A stretch of 64,000 bases of DNA, taken from the NCBI RefSeq assembly GCF_001905125.1, contig NZ_LWLE01000001.1:186001-250000 (forward strand). Direction: 5' to 3'. The stretch comes from Streptomyces sp. TSRI0281. GTDB taxonomy: Bacteria > Actinomycetota > Actinomycetes > Streptomycetales > Streptomycetaceae. The position numbers and the translations under genes were made by a program. Under the pieces are notes generated by a model. It did not search any database and had not been told where the DNA came from. It saw only the letters and a list, made by a program, of their open reading frames with translations. Shown here in pieces: positions 32,288 to 40,200 of the stretch (its first letter is position 1; each line of letters opens with the position of its first letter).

Positions 32288-34012
32288 TTACTTGACCGAG
32301 ACCTGGGAGATGTCGAGTACACCGGTCCAGTCGCTGATGACGACGTTCTTGATGTCCTGGCCGACGAGCCGCTTGTAGACCGGGTGGAAGAGCGGCACGG
32401 TCAGTGCCTGCTCACCGATCTTCTTGTCGAGCGCGCCCCAGCGGGTGGCGGCGGCGCTCAGATCGGTGAGCTTGTTGATCTCGTCGATCTCCTTGTTGAC
32501 CGCCGGGTCGTTCAGGAAGCCGGAGTTGAAGTTGGCGCCGTCCTTGACGATCTGCCGGCCGTCGAAGATCGGGGCGAGGAACGGGCCGCCGGAGGGCCAG
32601 TCGGCACCCCAGTGGGCGAGGAAGAAGCCGGGCTCCTTGGTGGCGCTCTGGGTGGTGTCGGAGTAGTCGTTGCTCTCCAGGCCCTGGAGCTTGACCGTGA
32701 TCCCGGCCTTCTTGAGCGCGGCCTGGAGGGCGGTGGCGATCTCCGGGCTGGTCTCGAAGTCCTTGTCGTTGGAGTGGGTCAGGGTGACGGTCAGGCCCTT
32801 GGCGTGACCGGCCTCCTTCAGCAGCTTCCTGGCCTCCTCGGCGTTGCCCGTCTTCCCGGCCGGGAAGAGGTCGTAGGGCGTGTAGCCGAAGGACTTCTGG
32901 TTCGGCAGATAGGTGGTGGCGGCCTCGGCGAGCGAGGAGCCGCCGGCCGCGTTGATCACGGAGGAGCGGTCCACGGCGTACGAGATCGCCTGGCGCACCT
33001 TCGGGTCGTCGAACGGCTTCACCTTCGGGTTGAAGGCGATGTAGTTGGTGTAGCCGAAGTGGCCGGTGCCGACGCGGGTGGCGAGCTTCTTGTCGCCGGT
33101 GACCTTGGCGAGTTCGGCCGGGCCGAGGTTGGTGTCGGTGGTGACGGCCGCGGCGTCGGCGCCCTGGGAGGCGGAGAGCCGCTGGTTGATGACGGCGGAG
33201 TCGAGCCCGGAGCGTACGTCGATCCGGTCCGGGTACGCCTTGCGCTCCTCGTCGGTGGTGGCCGACCAGTGCGGGTTGCGCTCCAGGACGAGCCGCTCGC
33301 CGTCGTTCTCGTTGATGACGACCTTGTACGGCCCGGAGGAGACGGGGTGCTCCTCGTACTTGGTGCCGGTGTCCTTGGCCCGGGGCACCGGGGTCGTCTG
33401 GGTCTGCGTGGCGAGGTAGGGGAATTCGCCCTCGGGCTTGTTGAGGTGGAAGACGATCGTCTTCGCGTCGGGCACCTCGATGGAGGCGAGGCCCTTCTTG
33501 TCCTTGTACGGGCCCTGGTAGTCGGCCCCGCCGATGAGCCAGTCGCGCAGGTACGGAGCGCCGCCGGAGAGTTCGGCGGCGAAGGAGCGCTCGATGCCGT
33601 ACTTGATGTCCGCGGAGGTGATCGCGGTGCCGTCCTCGTACTTCAGGCCGTCCTTGAGGGTGTACGTCCAGACGGTGGCGTCCTTGCTGGGCGTGCCCAG
33701 GTCGGTGGCCAGGTCGGGGACGACCTTCGCGCCCGCCGCGCCGTCCTCGCGGTTGCGGGTGGTGAGCGTACGGAAGACGAGCGAGGGGACGTTGCCGCCG
33801 CCGGAGGTGTAGAGCCGCGCGGGGTCGAAGTCCTCCTGCGGGTTGCTGTTGAGGACGGTGAGGGTGCCGCCCTTCTGCGGCTTGCCCTCGGCGCCGGAGC
33901 TGGCGTCGCTGCCCTTGCTGTCCTCGGGCCCGCAGGCCGCGGCACCTGCGGCCAGTACGAGACCCACGGCTGCCGCTGCCACGCGGCGCGATATGACGGA
34001 CGGTTGACGCAT
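32288..34012 (-). CDS. Peptide ABC importer substrate-binding lipoprotein
   Basis: This 574-aa extracellular solute-binding protein belongs to the SBP_bac_5 (DppA/OppA) family. A signal peptide ends at GAAAC (Cys near residue 27). The Ala-rich lipobox is weaker than usual. Family features include GGTLTVLNSNPQEDFDPARLYT, the TYTLKDGLKYEDGTAITSAD signature and FDDPKVRQAISYAVDR. It should capture peptides or related solutes outside the cell and pass them to the permeases. AGAGG lies 11 nt before the ATG at 34012. The 5' region contains a leader peptide and overlapping hairpins that probably control this operon. Confidence 0.93.
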   Translation of the reverse strand: MRQPSVISRRVAAAAVGLVLAAGAAACGPEDSKGSDASSGAEGKPQKGGTLTVLNSNPQEDFDPARLYTSGGGNVPSLVFRTLTTRNREDGAAGAKVVPDLATDLGTPSKDATVWTYTLKDGLKYEDGTAITSADIKYGIERSFAAELSGGAPYLRDWLIGGADYQGPYKDKKGLASIEVPDAKTIVFHLNKPEGEFPYLATQTQTTPVPRAKDTGTKYEEHPVSSGPYKVVINENDGERLVLERNPHWSATTDEERKAYPDRIDVRSGLDSAVINQRLSASQGADAAAVTTDTNLGPAELAKVTGDKKLATRVGTGHFGYTNYIAFNPKVKPFDDPKVRQAISYAVDRSSVINAAGGSSLAEAATTYLPNQKSFGYTPYDLFPAGKTGNAEEARKLLKEAGHAKGLTVTLTHSNDKDFETSPEIATALQAALKKAGITVKLQGLESNDYSDTTQSATKEPGFFLAHWGADWPSGGPFLAPIFDGRQIVKDGANFNSGFLNDPAVNKEIDEINKLTDLSAAATRWGALDKKIGEQALTVPLFHPVYKRLVGQDIKNVVISDWTGVLDISQVSVK

Positions 34013-34187
34013 CGGAAGATGACCTCTCGGAGTGCTGCAAACAGGAGGAATGCAGGGAAAGCAGAAGAAAAAGACCCGTGCAGGCGACAGCGGAAGGAGG
34101 CATCGGAGCACCGAAGTGGCGATAAACACCGAAAAGCCGCGCCTACGGACGGAATACGCCGGGCGCGGCAGTCATGGGTGACCCACG

Positions 34188-34226
34188 GAGCCCCCGAAAA
34201 GGGCTCACTGAGCCCTGAACGGGCTC
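34188..34226 (-). promoter_or_regulatory. Overlapping-hairpin attenuator upstream of the peptide importer operon
   Basis: Four complementary 6-nt arms lie in a row on the minus strand: GAGCCC (forward 34221-34226), GGGCTC (34210-34215), GAGCCC (34201-34206) and a G-rich GGGCTC (34188-34193). Arms 1-2, 2-3 and 3-4 can pair but only in exclusive sets. The 2-3 hairpin is followed by TTTT like a terminator. This is the classic geometry of transcription attenuation, located between a leader peptide and the binding-protein gene. Confidence 0.6.
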
Positions 34227-34262
34227 ATGGAGAAGGAGGGCCGACGCGCGCTCGGGCGGGCG

Positions 34263-34358
34263 TCAGCAACAGAGAACGTCGGCTACGCAATGTCCGGCCA
34301 CGCCGATGAGCGCCAGCTCGATGGCGGCGCGCTCAGGGGTGACCGGGATGCGTGACAT
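34263..34358 (-). CDS. Candidate leaderless leader peptide ending Cys-Cys
   Basis: This 31-codon ORF starts with MSRIPVTPER and ends ADVLCC followed by TGA. A strong promoter places the transcription start on or next to the ATG, so it should be translated without a ribosome binding site. A third Cys lies in GHCV. Short leaderless ORFs with terminal Cys codons are common in front of sulfur-related operons in Streptomyces, where they sense cysteine supply. The downstream attenuator-like hairpins support a regulatory role. Function is inferred from layout. Confidence 0.6.
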   Translation of the reverse strand: MSRIPVTPERAAIELALIGVAGHCVADVLCC

Positions 34359-34365
34359 GCCGAGA

Positions 34366-34394
34366 AATATGGACGACCGCCTCGGCGATGTCAA
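34366..34394 (-). promoter_or_regulatory. Strong housekeeping-type promoter for the importer operon leader
   Basis: On the minus strand a perfect TTGACA (forward 34389-34394) is spaced 17 nt from CATATT (forward 34366-34371). The ATG of the leader peptide begins 8 nt after the -10, at the expected start site. It is the best consensus promoter seen in the window. Confidence 0.8.
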
Positions 34395-34435
34395 CGCGGA
34401 ATGAGACGGTCATCTCGGAATGTGGACTACGGCGA

Positions 34436-35989
34436 TCAACTACCGGGATGGACCCACGGGTTGGCCTTGCACTTGATCCCCTTGAGGTTCAGCGACTTCG
34501 TCTGCTGCTGCATCACCGGAGCCAGTGCGCCGGGTGTGTCACAGCTCGCGTGGTCGTGCCCGAGACGATGGCCGACCTCGTGGTTGATCAGCATCTGGCG
34601 GTAGATCAACAACTTGTCCGGGCCGTAGGTGGACGAGCCCTGCGCCCAGCGATAGGCATTGATCATGACCCGGTCGGTCGCGGCGGAATCGCAGGAGACA
34701 TTGTCGATGGTCGTATCCAGACCGGATTTCCGGCACCAGTCACCGGTGGTTCCCGGACTGGCCAGCGTAATCACGAAATCCGGTTCACCCGAGGAAATAC
34801 GCTCGAATGTCATCGCCCCGCCGTGCGCCCAACTCCGGTCGTCATTCAGCGTTTTCTGTACGGCCTCGGCGAAAAGACCGGCATCGAGAGCGAGGCCCTT
34901 TTCGACATCGATGCGATAGCGGTACTTCTGCCCCTTGCCCGGCGCCTTCGCCAGACCCGGAACGGCGTCGAATTTCCCGCTCGCCTTCAGTTCCGGATCG
35001 AGCGGATAGGGCTTGGCCATTTTGTCCGCGTACGAAAGGGGCTTGACCTCGGGCGCCTTCGCGGGGGAGGGACGGGCATCGGAGCGCGAGGTGTCGGAAC
35101 TGCCGTCCCGTTCCACGCCCGCGGGCCGCGGCGCGCCGTCCCGGTCCTCGGCGTCCTGCGCCACCTGTCCGGCCACGATCACCGCGAGCACGGTGGTCAC
35201 CGCGGCGGCGGCGATACCGGTGAACGTCCGGCCCCTGCCGCCCCTGCCGCCGCCCCTGCCGTCCTCGGCACCCGGCCCGCCCCCGTCACCGGCCGGGCCC
35301 GCGGGGCCGTCGTCCCCGTCGGCGACCGGGGCCTGCGGGCCGGCGGGAAACACGGACGACGGAGGCGTCGTCACCGGCGCCGCGACGGACCGCACCGCGG
35401 CGAACTGCGCTGTGGTGGACGGTGAAGCGTCGGACGGTGAAGCGGCGGACTGCGGTGCGGCGTCGAAGGCGTCGACGAACTCTCTGCGCGGGCCCGGTAT
35501 CAACGGACCTCCGCCGGGTGCGGGCCGCGCCGCCACGCGCCCGTCGGCGGCGCGCTGCGCCGCCTGCTGTGCCGAGACCTGACGCGCCACGGCTTCCTGG
35601 CGGGGCGAGGCCCCGGGAGCCGGGGCGTACCCGCCCTGCTGTCCGGCCTGCCCCGGAACGACCGGCCCGCCCGGTGCCGTTGACGGTCCGGGCACCCCCG
35701 GACGACCCGGCGACCGCCCATCCCCGTACCCCTGCGGCCCGCTCCCCCAGCCGCCACCCGGTTCGCGCTGTTCGGGATGGCCGCCGCGGACCTGCGGGGC
35801 GTCATGGAACGGAGTGTTCCGCTCGCCGGACGAGGTGTTCGCCTCGCCGCCCGGCGGTCCGGGGGCGGCCCTGCGGCGTCGCCCGTTGCCCGGCGCGGAC
35901 CGGGGTGCTCCGCGCTCACCGCCCGGCTCCGGCGCGGCCGGGGCCTGAGGGCTTTTGGCCTCGGGGCCCTTTCGACTGTGTCGTCCCAC
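34436..35989 (-). CDS. DUF3152 metzincin-like membrane-anchored protein
   Basis: This is a roughly 517-aa protein with a very long Gly/Pro/Ala-rich disordered head, a single membrane helix (GIAAAAVTTVLAVIVAGQVA) and a C-terminal DUF3152 domain. That domain contains HEVGHRLGHDH, a full metzincin zinc motif (HExxHxxGxxH type), then PVMQQQ resembling a Met-turn. It is therefore a probable extracellular zinc protease, although no substrate is known. Paired cysteines occur in DWCRKSG, NVSCDS, ASCDTPG and GIKCKAN. GTG 35989 has GGGAG upstream. ATG 36013 is the alternative, overlapping the hydrolase gene. It is cotranscribed with that hydrolase. Confidence 0.82.
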   Translation of the reverse strand: MGRHSRKGPEAKSPQAPAAPEPGGERGAPRSAPGNGRRRRAAPGPPGGEANTSSGERNTPFHDAPQVRGGHPEQREPGGGWGSGPQGYGDGRSPGRPGVPGPSTAPGGPVVPGQAGQQGGYAPAPGASPRQEAVARQVSAQQAAQRAADGRVAARPAPGGGPLIPGPRREFVDAFDAAPQSAASPSDASPSTTAQFAAVRSVAAPVTTPPSSVFPAGPQAPVADGDDGPAGPAGDGGGPGAEDGRGGGRGGRGRTFTGIAAAAVTTVLAVIVAGQVAQDAEDRDGAPRPAGVERDGSSDTSRSDARPSPAKAPEVKPLSYADKMAKPYPLDPELKASGKFDAVPGLAKAPGKGQKYRYRIDVEKGLALDAGLFAEAVQKTLNDDRSWAHGGAMTFERISSGEPDFVITLASPGTTGDWCRKSGLDTTIDNVSCDSAATDRVMINAYRWAQGSSTYGPDKLLIYRQMLINHEVGHRLGHDHASCDTPGALAPVMQQQTKSLNLKGIKCKANPWVHPGS

Positions 35990-35997
35990 GCCCCGGA

Positions 35998-36963
35998 TCA
36001 GCTCCCGCCACATTCGTCGAGCAGATCCCGGAACGCCTGGGCGACCGCCTCCGGGTACTCCATCATCGCCACGTGCCCCGCGTCGGGCAGTGACAGCAGT
36101 CGCGAATCGCGGAAGGCCGCGGACGCTCTGCGCGCCATCCGGTACGAGACCAGCCGGTCCCGTCCGCCGTACACCAGTTGGGTCGGTGCGAGCACCCGCT
36201 CGGCCTGGCGCCACAGCCCGTGCTGTCCGCCCAGCGTGTAGGCATCGACGATGCCACGGGCGGAGCGCGTCATGGCGTCCCAGAAGTACGGCAGTTCCAG
36301 TCGTCTCTCCATTTCGGCCACCGCATGGCGGAAGCCTTCTTCGGAGATACGCGCCGGATCGCCGTAACAGAGTGCCATGACCCCGCGCGTGCGCTGCTCC
36401 GCCGTCCACTCCTTCGTGAGCCGGGAGAACAGGGATGCGACTCCGGGGACCGCCAGCAGCCCGGTCGGAACGGCGGGCCGCTGCACCCGGATCTCGGGCA
36501 GCGCGGGCGAGACGAGGGTGAGGGTGCGCACCAGGTCGGGGCGGACGGCGGCGACCCGGGTGGCGACCGCGCCGCCCAGGGAGTTGCCGAACAGATGGAC
36601 GGGCCCGCGCTCCCCCGCGTCCAGCAGCCGGATCACCGCGCGCGCGTGCCCGGTGACCGAGTAATTGCCGTCGTCCGGCGGCGGCGAGTCCCCGAATCCG
36701 GGCAGATCGACGGCCTCGCCGTCGACCACGTCCGCCAGCAGCGGCATCATCGCCGACCAGTTCTGGGAGGAACCGCCCAGCCCGTGCACATAGAGCGCGG
36801 GGGGCAGCCCGGTCCGGTCCCCCGGCCGGGCGCGGACGGTCAGGCTGAGTCCCGGCAGCGAGACGGAGCGCAACCGCTCACCCTCCGCGACTCTGACGGC
36901 ACTGACCGTGGGGGCCATCGCGGCGGCGGCGGCACGGGTACCCGGCAGCTCGGTCGAAGACAT
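35998..36963 (-). CDS. Alpha/beta hydrolase
   Basis: This 321-aa alpha/beta-hydrolase-fold enzyme has the oxyanion motif YVHGLGGSSQNW, the nucleophile elbow FGNSLGGAV, the acid in YGGRDRLVS and the catalytic His in DAGHVAMMEYPE. The cap region lies between about residues 165 and 235. It belongs to the general esterase/lipase/epoxide-hydrolase group and the substrate cannot be predicted. No signal peptide is evident. It overlaps or abuts the DUF3152 gene, so both are probably transcribed together from the gap opposite the small acidic protein. Confidence 0.88.
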   Translation of the reverse strand: MSSTELPGTRAAAAAMAPTVSAVRVAEGERLRSVSLPGLSLTVRARPGDRTGLPPALYVHGLGGSSQNWSAMMPLLADVVDGEAVDLPGFGDSPPPDDGNYSVTGHARAVIRLLDAGERGPVHLFGNSLGGAVATRVAAVRPDLVRTLTLVSPALPEIRVQRPAVPTGLLAVPGVASLFSRLTKEWTAEQRTRGVMALCYGDPARISEEGFRHAVAEMERRLELPYFWDAMTRSARGIVDAYTLGGQHGLWRQAERVLAPTQLVYGGRDRLVSYRMARRASAAFRDSRLLSLPDAGHVAMMEYPEAVAQAFRDLLDECGGS

Positions 36964-37073
36964 GCGGCAATGTTACGAGACGATCACATGCCGATTCATG
37001 TGTTCGCCGTCACAGGCCGCATCGCGGCGCGGAAGGGTTGCTCCTACGCTTCAAGGGAAGGAAGGGAGCCACC

Positions 37074-37289
37074 ATGACGGTCGACCCGAGCGACCCGGAG
37101 ACCTTCGAGGACGTCGAGCCGGACGAGCTGGACCCGGAGACCCCCGAAGCCGACGCCGCCGAACAAAAGCTCGACCTCCAGCAGCGGACCGACGAACCGC
37201 TGACGGACATCGACCGGGACACCGCCAATGAGGCGGACGCCGCGGAACAGAGCCGGGTTGTCGCACAGGATGAAGACGATTACCGGTAA
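37074..37289 (+). CDS. Small acidic protein (hypothetical)
   Basis: This 71-aa protein is extremely acidic, with about a third Asp and Glu, and has no Cys and few hydrophobic residues. Two imperfect repeats of an EADAAEQ core occur (near residues 25 and 53). AAGGGAG lies 7 nt before the ATG at 37074. It is likely disordered. No function is known. It is divergent from the hydrolase operon and precedes the TetR gene. Confidence 0.7.
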   Translation: MTVDPSDPETFEDVEPDELDPETPEADAAEQKLDLQQRTDEPLTDIDRDTANEADAAEQSRVVAQDEDDYR

Positions 37290-37380
37290 TACGCCCCGCT
37301 TTGTTCCCTGACTCGTTGAATCTGTGGCTACCGCAGTCGTCCGGTCCGTGAAATTCTGCGTCCGCGCCGCGCGCACCCGG

Positions 37381-37395
37381 GTTACTCAAAAGTAC
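37381..37395. promoter_or_regulatory. Candidate operator upstream of the TetR gene
   Basis: TACT-CAAA-AGTA is a short palindrome about 65 bp upstream of the TetR GTG. TetR regulators often bind such sites in their own promoter. The symmetry is limited to eight of twelve bases, so the call is weak. Confidence 0.3.
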
Positions 37396-37458
37396 GATGG
37401 CTGTACGGCGCAGCGTGTAAACGAACGGCTGTGCTTGATCACAATTTTGGGAGGCGGC

Positions 37459-38100
37459 GTGACAGCCATCGAGCAGACAGAGGCAGCGCGCCCGCGGGGC
37501 ACTCGCCTGCCCCGCCGCGCCCGACGCAATCAGCTGCTGGGGGCCGCGCAGGAGGTCTTTGTCGCGCAGGGCTACCACTCCGCGGCCATGGATGACATCG
37601 CCGAGCGCGCCGGGGTCAGCAAGCCGGTGCTCTACCAGCACTTCCCGGGGAAGCTGGAGCTCTATCTGGCCCTGCTCGACCAGCACTGCGAGGCGCTCCT
37701 GGCGGCCGTGCGCACGGCGCTGGCCTCCACGACGGACAACAAGCTGCGCGTCGAGGCCACGATGGACGCCTACTTCGCGTACGTCGAGGACGAGGGCGGC
37801 GCCTTCCGGCTGGTCTTCGAGTCCGACCTGACCAACGAGCCCGCGGTACGCGAACGGGTCGACCGGGTCTCGCTCCAGTGCGCGGAGGCCATCTCCGACG
37901 TCATCGCCGGTGACACGGGGCTGTCCAAGGACGAGTCCATGCTGCTCGCCGTCGGTCTGGGCGGGGTGTCCCAGGTGGTGGCCCGATACTGGCTCTCCAG
38001 CGGCTCCAGCATTCCGCGCGACACCGCGGTCCAGCTCCTGACCTCGCTGGCCTGGCGGGGCATCGCGGGGTTCCCGCTGCACGGCATCGACCAGCACTGA
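37459..38100 (+). CDS. TetR family transcriptional regulator
   Basis: This 213-aa regulator has a TetR N-terminal helix-turn-helix: LLGAAQEVFVAQGYHSAAMDDIAERAGVSKPVLYQHFPGK (split here: DDIAERAGVSK and VLYQHFPGK are the recognition parts). The rest is the helical ligand domain. GTG 37459 has GGAGG at 4-5 nt. Its pairing with the DUF3107 gene downstream is conserved in actinobacteria, including mycobacteria. The ligand and targets are unknown. The ATG-free extension upstream has no ribosome binding site. Confidence 0.92.
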   Translation: MTAIEQTEAARPRGTRLPRRARRNQLLGAAQEVFVAQGYHSAAMDDIAERAGVSKPVLYQHFPGKLELYLALLDQHCEALLAAVRTALASTTDNKLRVEATMDAYFAYVEDEGGAFRLVFESDLTNEPAVRERVDRVSLQCAEAISDVIAGDTGLSKDESMLLAVGLGGVSQVVARYWLSSGSSIPRDTAVQLLTSLAWRGIAGFPLHGIDQH

Positions 38101-38230
38101 CCGACGGGCCGTCGGCCGTGTTCGCTGCGGGCGTTGCCGGCCGGGCCATGACCTCGGGTTCCACCCGGCTAGTGTGGCTGCGTACGGCGCGGTTCACCGC
38201 GCAGGGACTGACCGTCGGAGGGACATAGCC

Positions 38231-38458
38231 GTGGAGGTCAAGATCGGGGTGCAGCACACGCCCCGGGAGATCGTTCTGGAGAGCGGGCTTTCCGCCGAGG
38301 ACGTCGAGAGCGCGGTCGCCGAAGCGCTCAACGGCAAGGCGCAGCTGCTCAGCCTCACGGACGACAAGGGCCGCAAGGTCCTGGTGCCGGCCGACCGGAT
38401 CGCGTACGTGGAGATCGGCGAGCCCAGCACCCGGCGTGTGGGGTTCGGCGCGCTGTAA
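38231..38458 (+). CDS. DUF3107 family protein
   Basis: This 75-aa protein begins MEVKIGVQHTPREIVLES and ends at GFGAL, matching the actinobacterial DUF3107 family over its whole length. The GTG start at 38231 has GGAGG 10 nt upstream. It contains VLVPADRIAYVEIGE, which suggests a small beta-strand-rich fold. Function is unknown. The fixed neighbourhood after a TetR gene suggests a regulatory or stress-linked role. A terminator follows. Confidence 0.9.
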   Translation: MEVKIGVQHTPREIVLESGLSAEDVESAVAEALNGKAQLLSLTDDKGRKVLVPADRIAYVEIGEPSTRRVGFGAL

Positions 38459-38480
38459 CTCACGCGACGCAGTGAACGAG

Positions 38481-38520
38481 GAAGCAGTCCGGCAGGGAAT
38501 CCCCCGCCGGACCGCTTCTT
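38481..38520 (+). terminator. Terminator after the DUF3107 gene
   Basis: An inverted repeat (GAAGCAGTCCGGC with GCCGGACCGCTTC, one mismatch) is followed by TTC-rich sequence. Stem 13 nt, loop 12 nt. It closes the TetR-DUF3107 unit. The rest of 38459-38746 shows no gene. Confidence 0.75.
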
Positions 38521-38746
38521 CGTACCCGGTCCCTCACCGCACCCGGACCGCCGCTCGGGGGGCGGGCCACGCCTCCCCCGGACCGGTTCCGCCGATCATG
38601 TGCCCCGTCGGCCCGGACGGGCCCTCGTGTCCGGGTGTGCTCGAACGGTTTCCGCAGCTCGCGGGAGGGTTGCGTGCGGTGACCCGCGGGTAGTAGCGCC
38701 TACGACCGATTTGACCGCCCCGCACACCCCCGCGAGGTGATCCTCT

Positions 38747-39019
38747 GTGATCTGGGAAACCTTCGGCTCCGCGATGCTCGGACTCGCCCTTTCCTGGGCG
38801 GCGCTCCGTTCACTGCCCGGCCGTCTGCCGTCCGGCCGTCCCGTGTTCCTCACCGGCACCCTGGGCGCCCTGTTCGGCGCGTATCTGACGCATTCGGCCC
38901 TCGGCACCGGCCATGTCCTGGCGACGCTGACCGGCGCGGTGCTCGTCGGGTCGGTGACGCTGTCGCTGCTGATCCGCCCACGCGGCCGCCGCCTCGGCCG
39001 ATCGGCGGCGGCCCAGTAG
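38747..39019 (+). CDS. Small membrane protein
   Basis: This 90-aa protein has three hydrophobic stretches (AMLGLALSWAALRSL, FLTGTLGALFGAYLTHSAL, LATLTGAVLVGSVTLSLLI) and a basic Arg-rich C terminus. The GTG at 38747 is preceded by GAGGTGATC, a near-perfect match to the 16S 3' end. No family is recognised. It is convergent with the ferritin-like gene. Confidence 0.75.
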   Translation: MIWETFGSAMLGLALSWAALRSLPGRLPSGRPVFLTGTLGALFGAYLTHSALGTGHVLATLTGAVLVGSVTLSLLIRPRGRRLGRSAAAQ

Positions 39020-39060
39020 TCCGGGCGGCCCGCCGGGGCGGCCGACGGCGGCCGGACCGG

Positions 39061-39816
39061 CTACGCGGCCAGGCCCAGCGCGGCCATCCGCTTGGTGTGC
39101 GCCTCGGTGATCCGGGAGAACATCCGTCCCACCTCGGCCAGGTCGAAGCCGTCCGCCACACCGCCCACGAGCATCGTCGACAGGGCGTCCCGGTCGGCGA
39201 CCACCCGCTGGGCCTGGGAGAGCGCCTCTCCCATCAGCCGGCGGGCCCACAGCGCGAGCCGGCCGCCGACCCTCGGTTCGGCCTCGATCGCGGCGCGCAC
39301 CTTCTCGACCGCGAAGTTCCCGTGGCCGGTGTCGTCCAGCACGGCGAGGACGAGCGAGCGGGTGTCCGTGTCGAGCCGGGCCGCGACCTCGCGGTAGAAG
39401 TCGCTGGCGATCGAGTCACCGACGTACGCCTTGACCAGCCCCTCCAGCCAGTCCGACGGCGCGGTCTGCCGGTGGAAGTCGTCGAGCGCCTTGGCGAACG
39501 GCTCCATCGCGGCGGTCGGGTCCGTCTCGATCGCGGTGAGCCGGTCCGTCAGCTGCTCGAAATGATGGAATTCGGCGGAGGCCATCTTCGCCAGTTCCGC
39601 CTTGTCGCCGAGTGTCGGCGCGAGTTTGGCGTCCTCCGCCAGTCGCTCGAAGGCCGCCAGCTCGCCATAGGCGAGCGCACCCAGCAGATCCACGACCGCT
39701 GCGCGGTACTGCGGCTCGGCGGATGCGGTGGCCCAGTCCTGGGCGGCGATTCCGGTGGGTGCGGGGGTTTCGGGAGCTTCGTTGGCGGGTTCAGCGGCGT
39801 TGTCAGGCGTCTCCAT
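39061..39816 (-). CDS. Ferritin-like fold (MiaE-like) protein
   Basis: This 251-aa helical protein resembles the ferritin-like actinobacterial family related to tRNA-hydroxylase MiaE. Candidate di-iron ligands are the Glu in YGELAAFERLAEDA, EFHHFE and the Asp/His in LDDTGHGNF. An N-terminal acidic Pro-rich tail precedes the core. Its position next to the RhlE-type helicase matches the mycobacterial Rv3210c-Rv3211 pair. The substrate is unknown. ATG 39816 lies 7 nt after a TATTGT -10, so the mRNA is probably leaderless. A longer frame up to 39906 has no support. Confidence 0.8.
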   Translation of the reverse strand: METPDNAAEPANEAPETPAPTGIAAQDWATASAEPQYRAAVVDLLGALAYGELAAFERLAEDAKLAPTLGDKAELAKMASAEFHHFEQLTDRLTAIETDPTAAMEPFAKALDDFHRQTAPSDWLEGLVKAYVGDSIASDFYREVAARLDTDTRSLVLAVLDDTGHGNFAVEKVRAAIEAEPRVGGRLALWARRLMGEALSQAQRVVADRDALSTMLVGGVADGFDLAEVGRMFSRITEAHTKRMAALGLAA

Positions 39817-39823
39817 GGAGCGC

Positions 39824-39829
39824 ACAATA
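39824..39829 (-). promoter_or_regulatory. -10 element giving a leaderless mRNA for the ferritin-like gene
   Basis: TATTGT on the minus strand lies 7 nt before the ATG at 39816. There is no ribosome binding site in between, so transcription should start at or next to the ATG. Confidence 0.5.
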
Positions 39830-39920
39830 GCCCGCTCGCCGAACCGTCGAAGGGCCCGCCCAGCCACAGACATCACACCGTTCCGATGAATTCGCCCAAC
39901 ACACATGCGCGAATCCGGGG

Positions 39921-39926
39921 TACAGT
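39921..39926 (+). promoter_or_regulatory. Candidate promoter and long leader of the DEAD-box helicase gene
   Basis: A TACAGT -10 lies about 275 nt before the helicase start. No good -35 is evident. The 39927-40200 stretch would be a long 5' leader. It contains no recognised riboswitch and no convincing ORF. Long leaders are common for cold-regulated RNA helicases. Confidence 0.35.
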
Positions 39927-40200
39927 GGTATTGCGTCTACTGAGCATTTTCCAGTGCCAGGGGCGCGACCTTGAATGAGGATGCCCGGTCGGTGGCCCGA
40001 TCGGCTCCGACCCGACAGCCCTCCACGCGGGGCGTACGACACGTACGACCGCAGATGAGGGGCCCCCTCAGCGGCACGAGCGCTCGAGCGACGGCAGTGG
40101 TCCCGCGCCACCCGGCCCATCCACGGCCGGATGACCAACCCCGGCACGGTACGACCCCCAGCGTTCGCCTCGGTCCGCGTTTCACAGAAGAGGCAGCACC

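Noticed and set aside
22935..34400. Genomic island carrying the polysaccharide and importer operons
   Set aside because: There are no integrase, tRNA gene, direct flanking repeats or clear composition shift. Lineage-specific insertion is suggested only by gene order.
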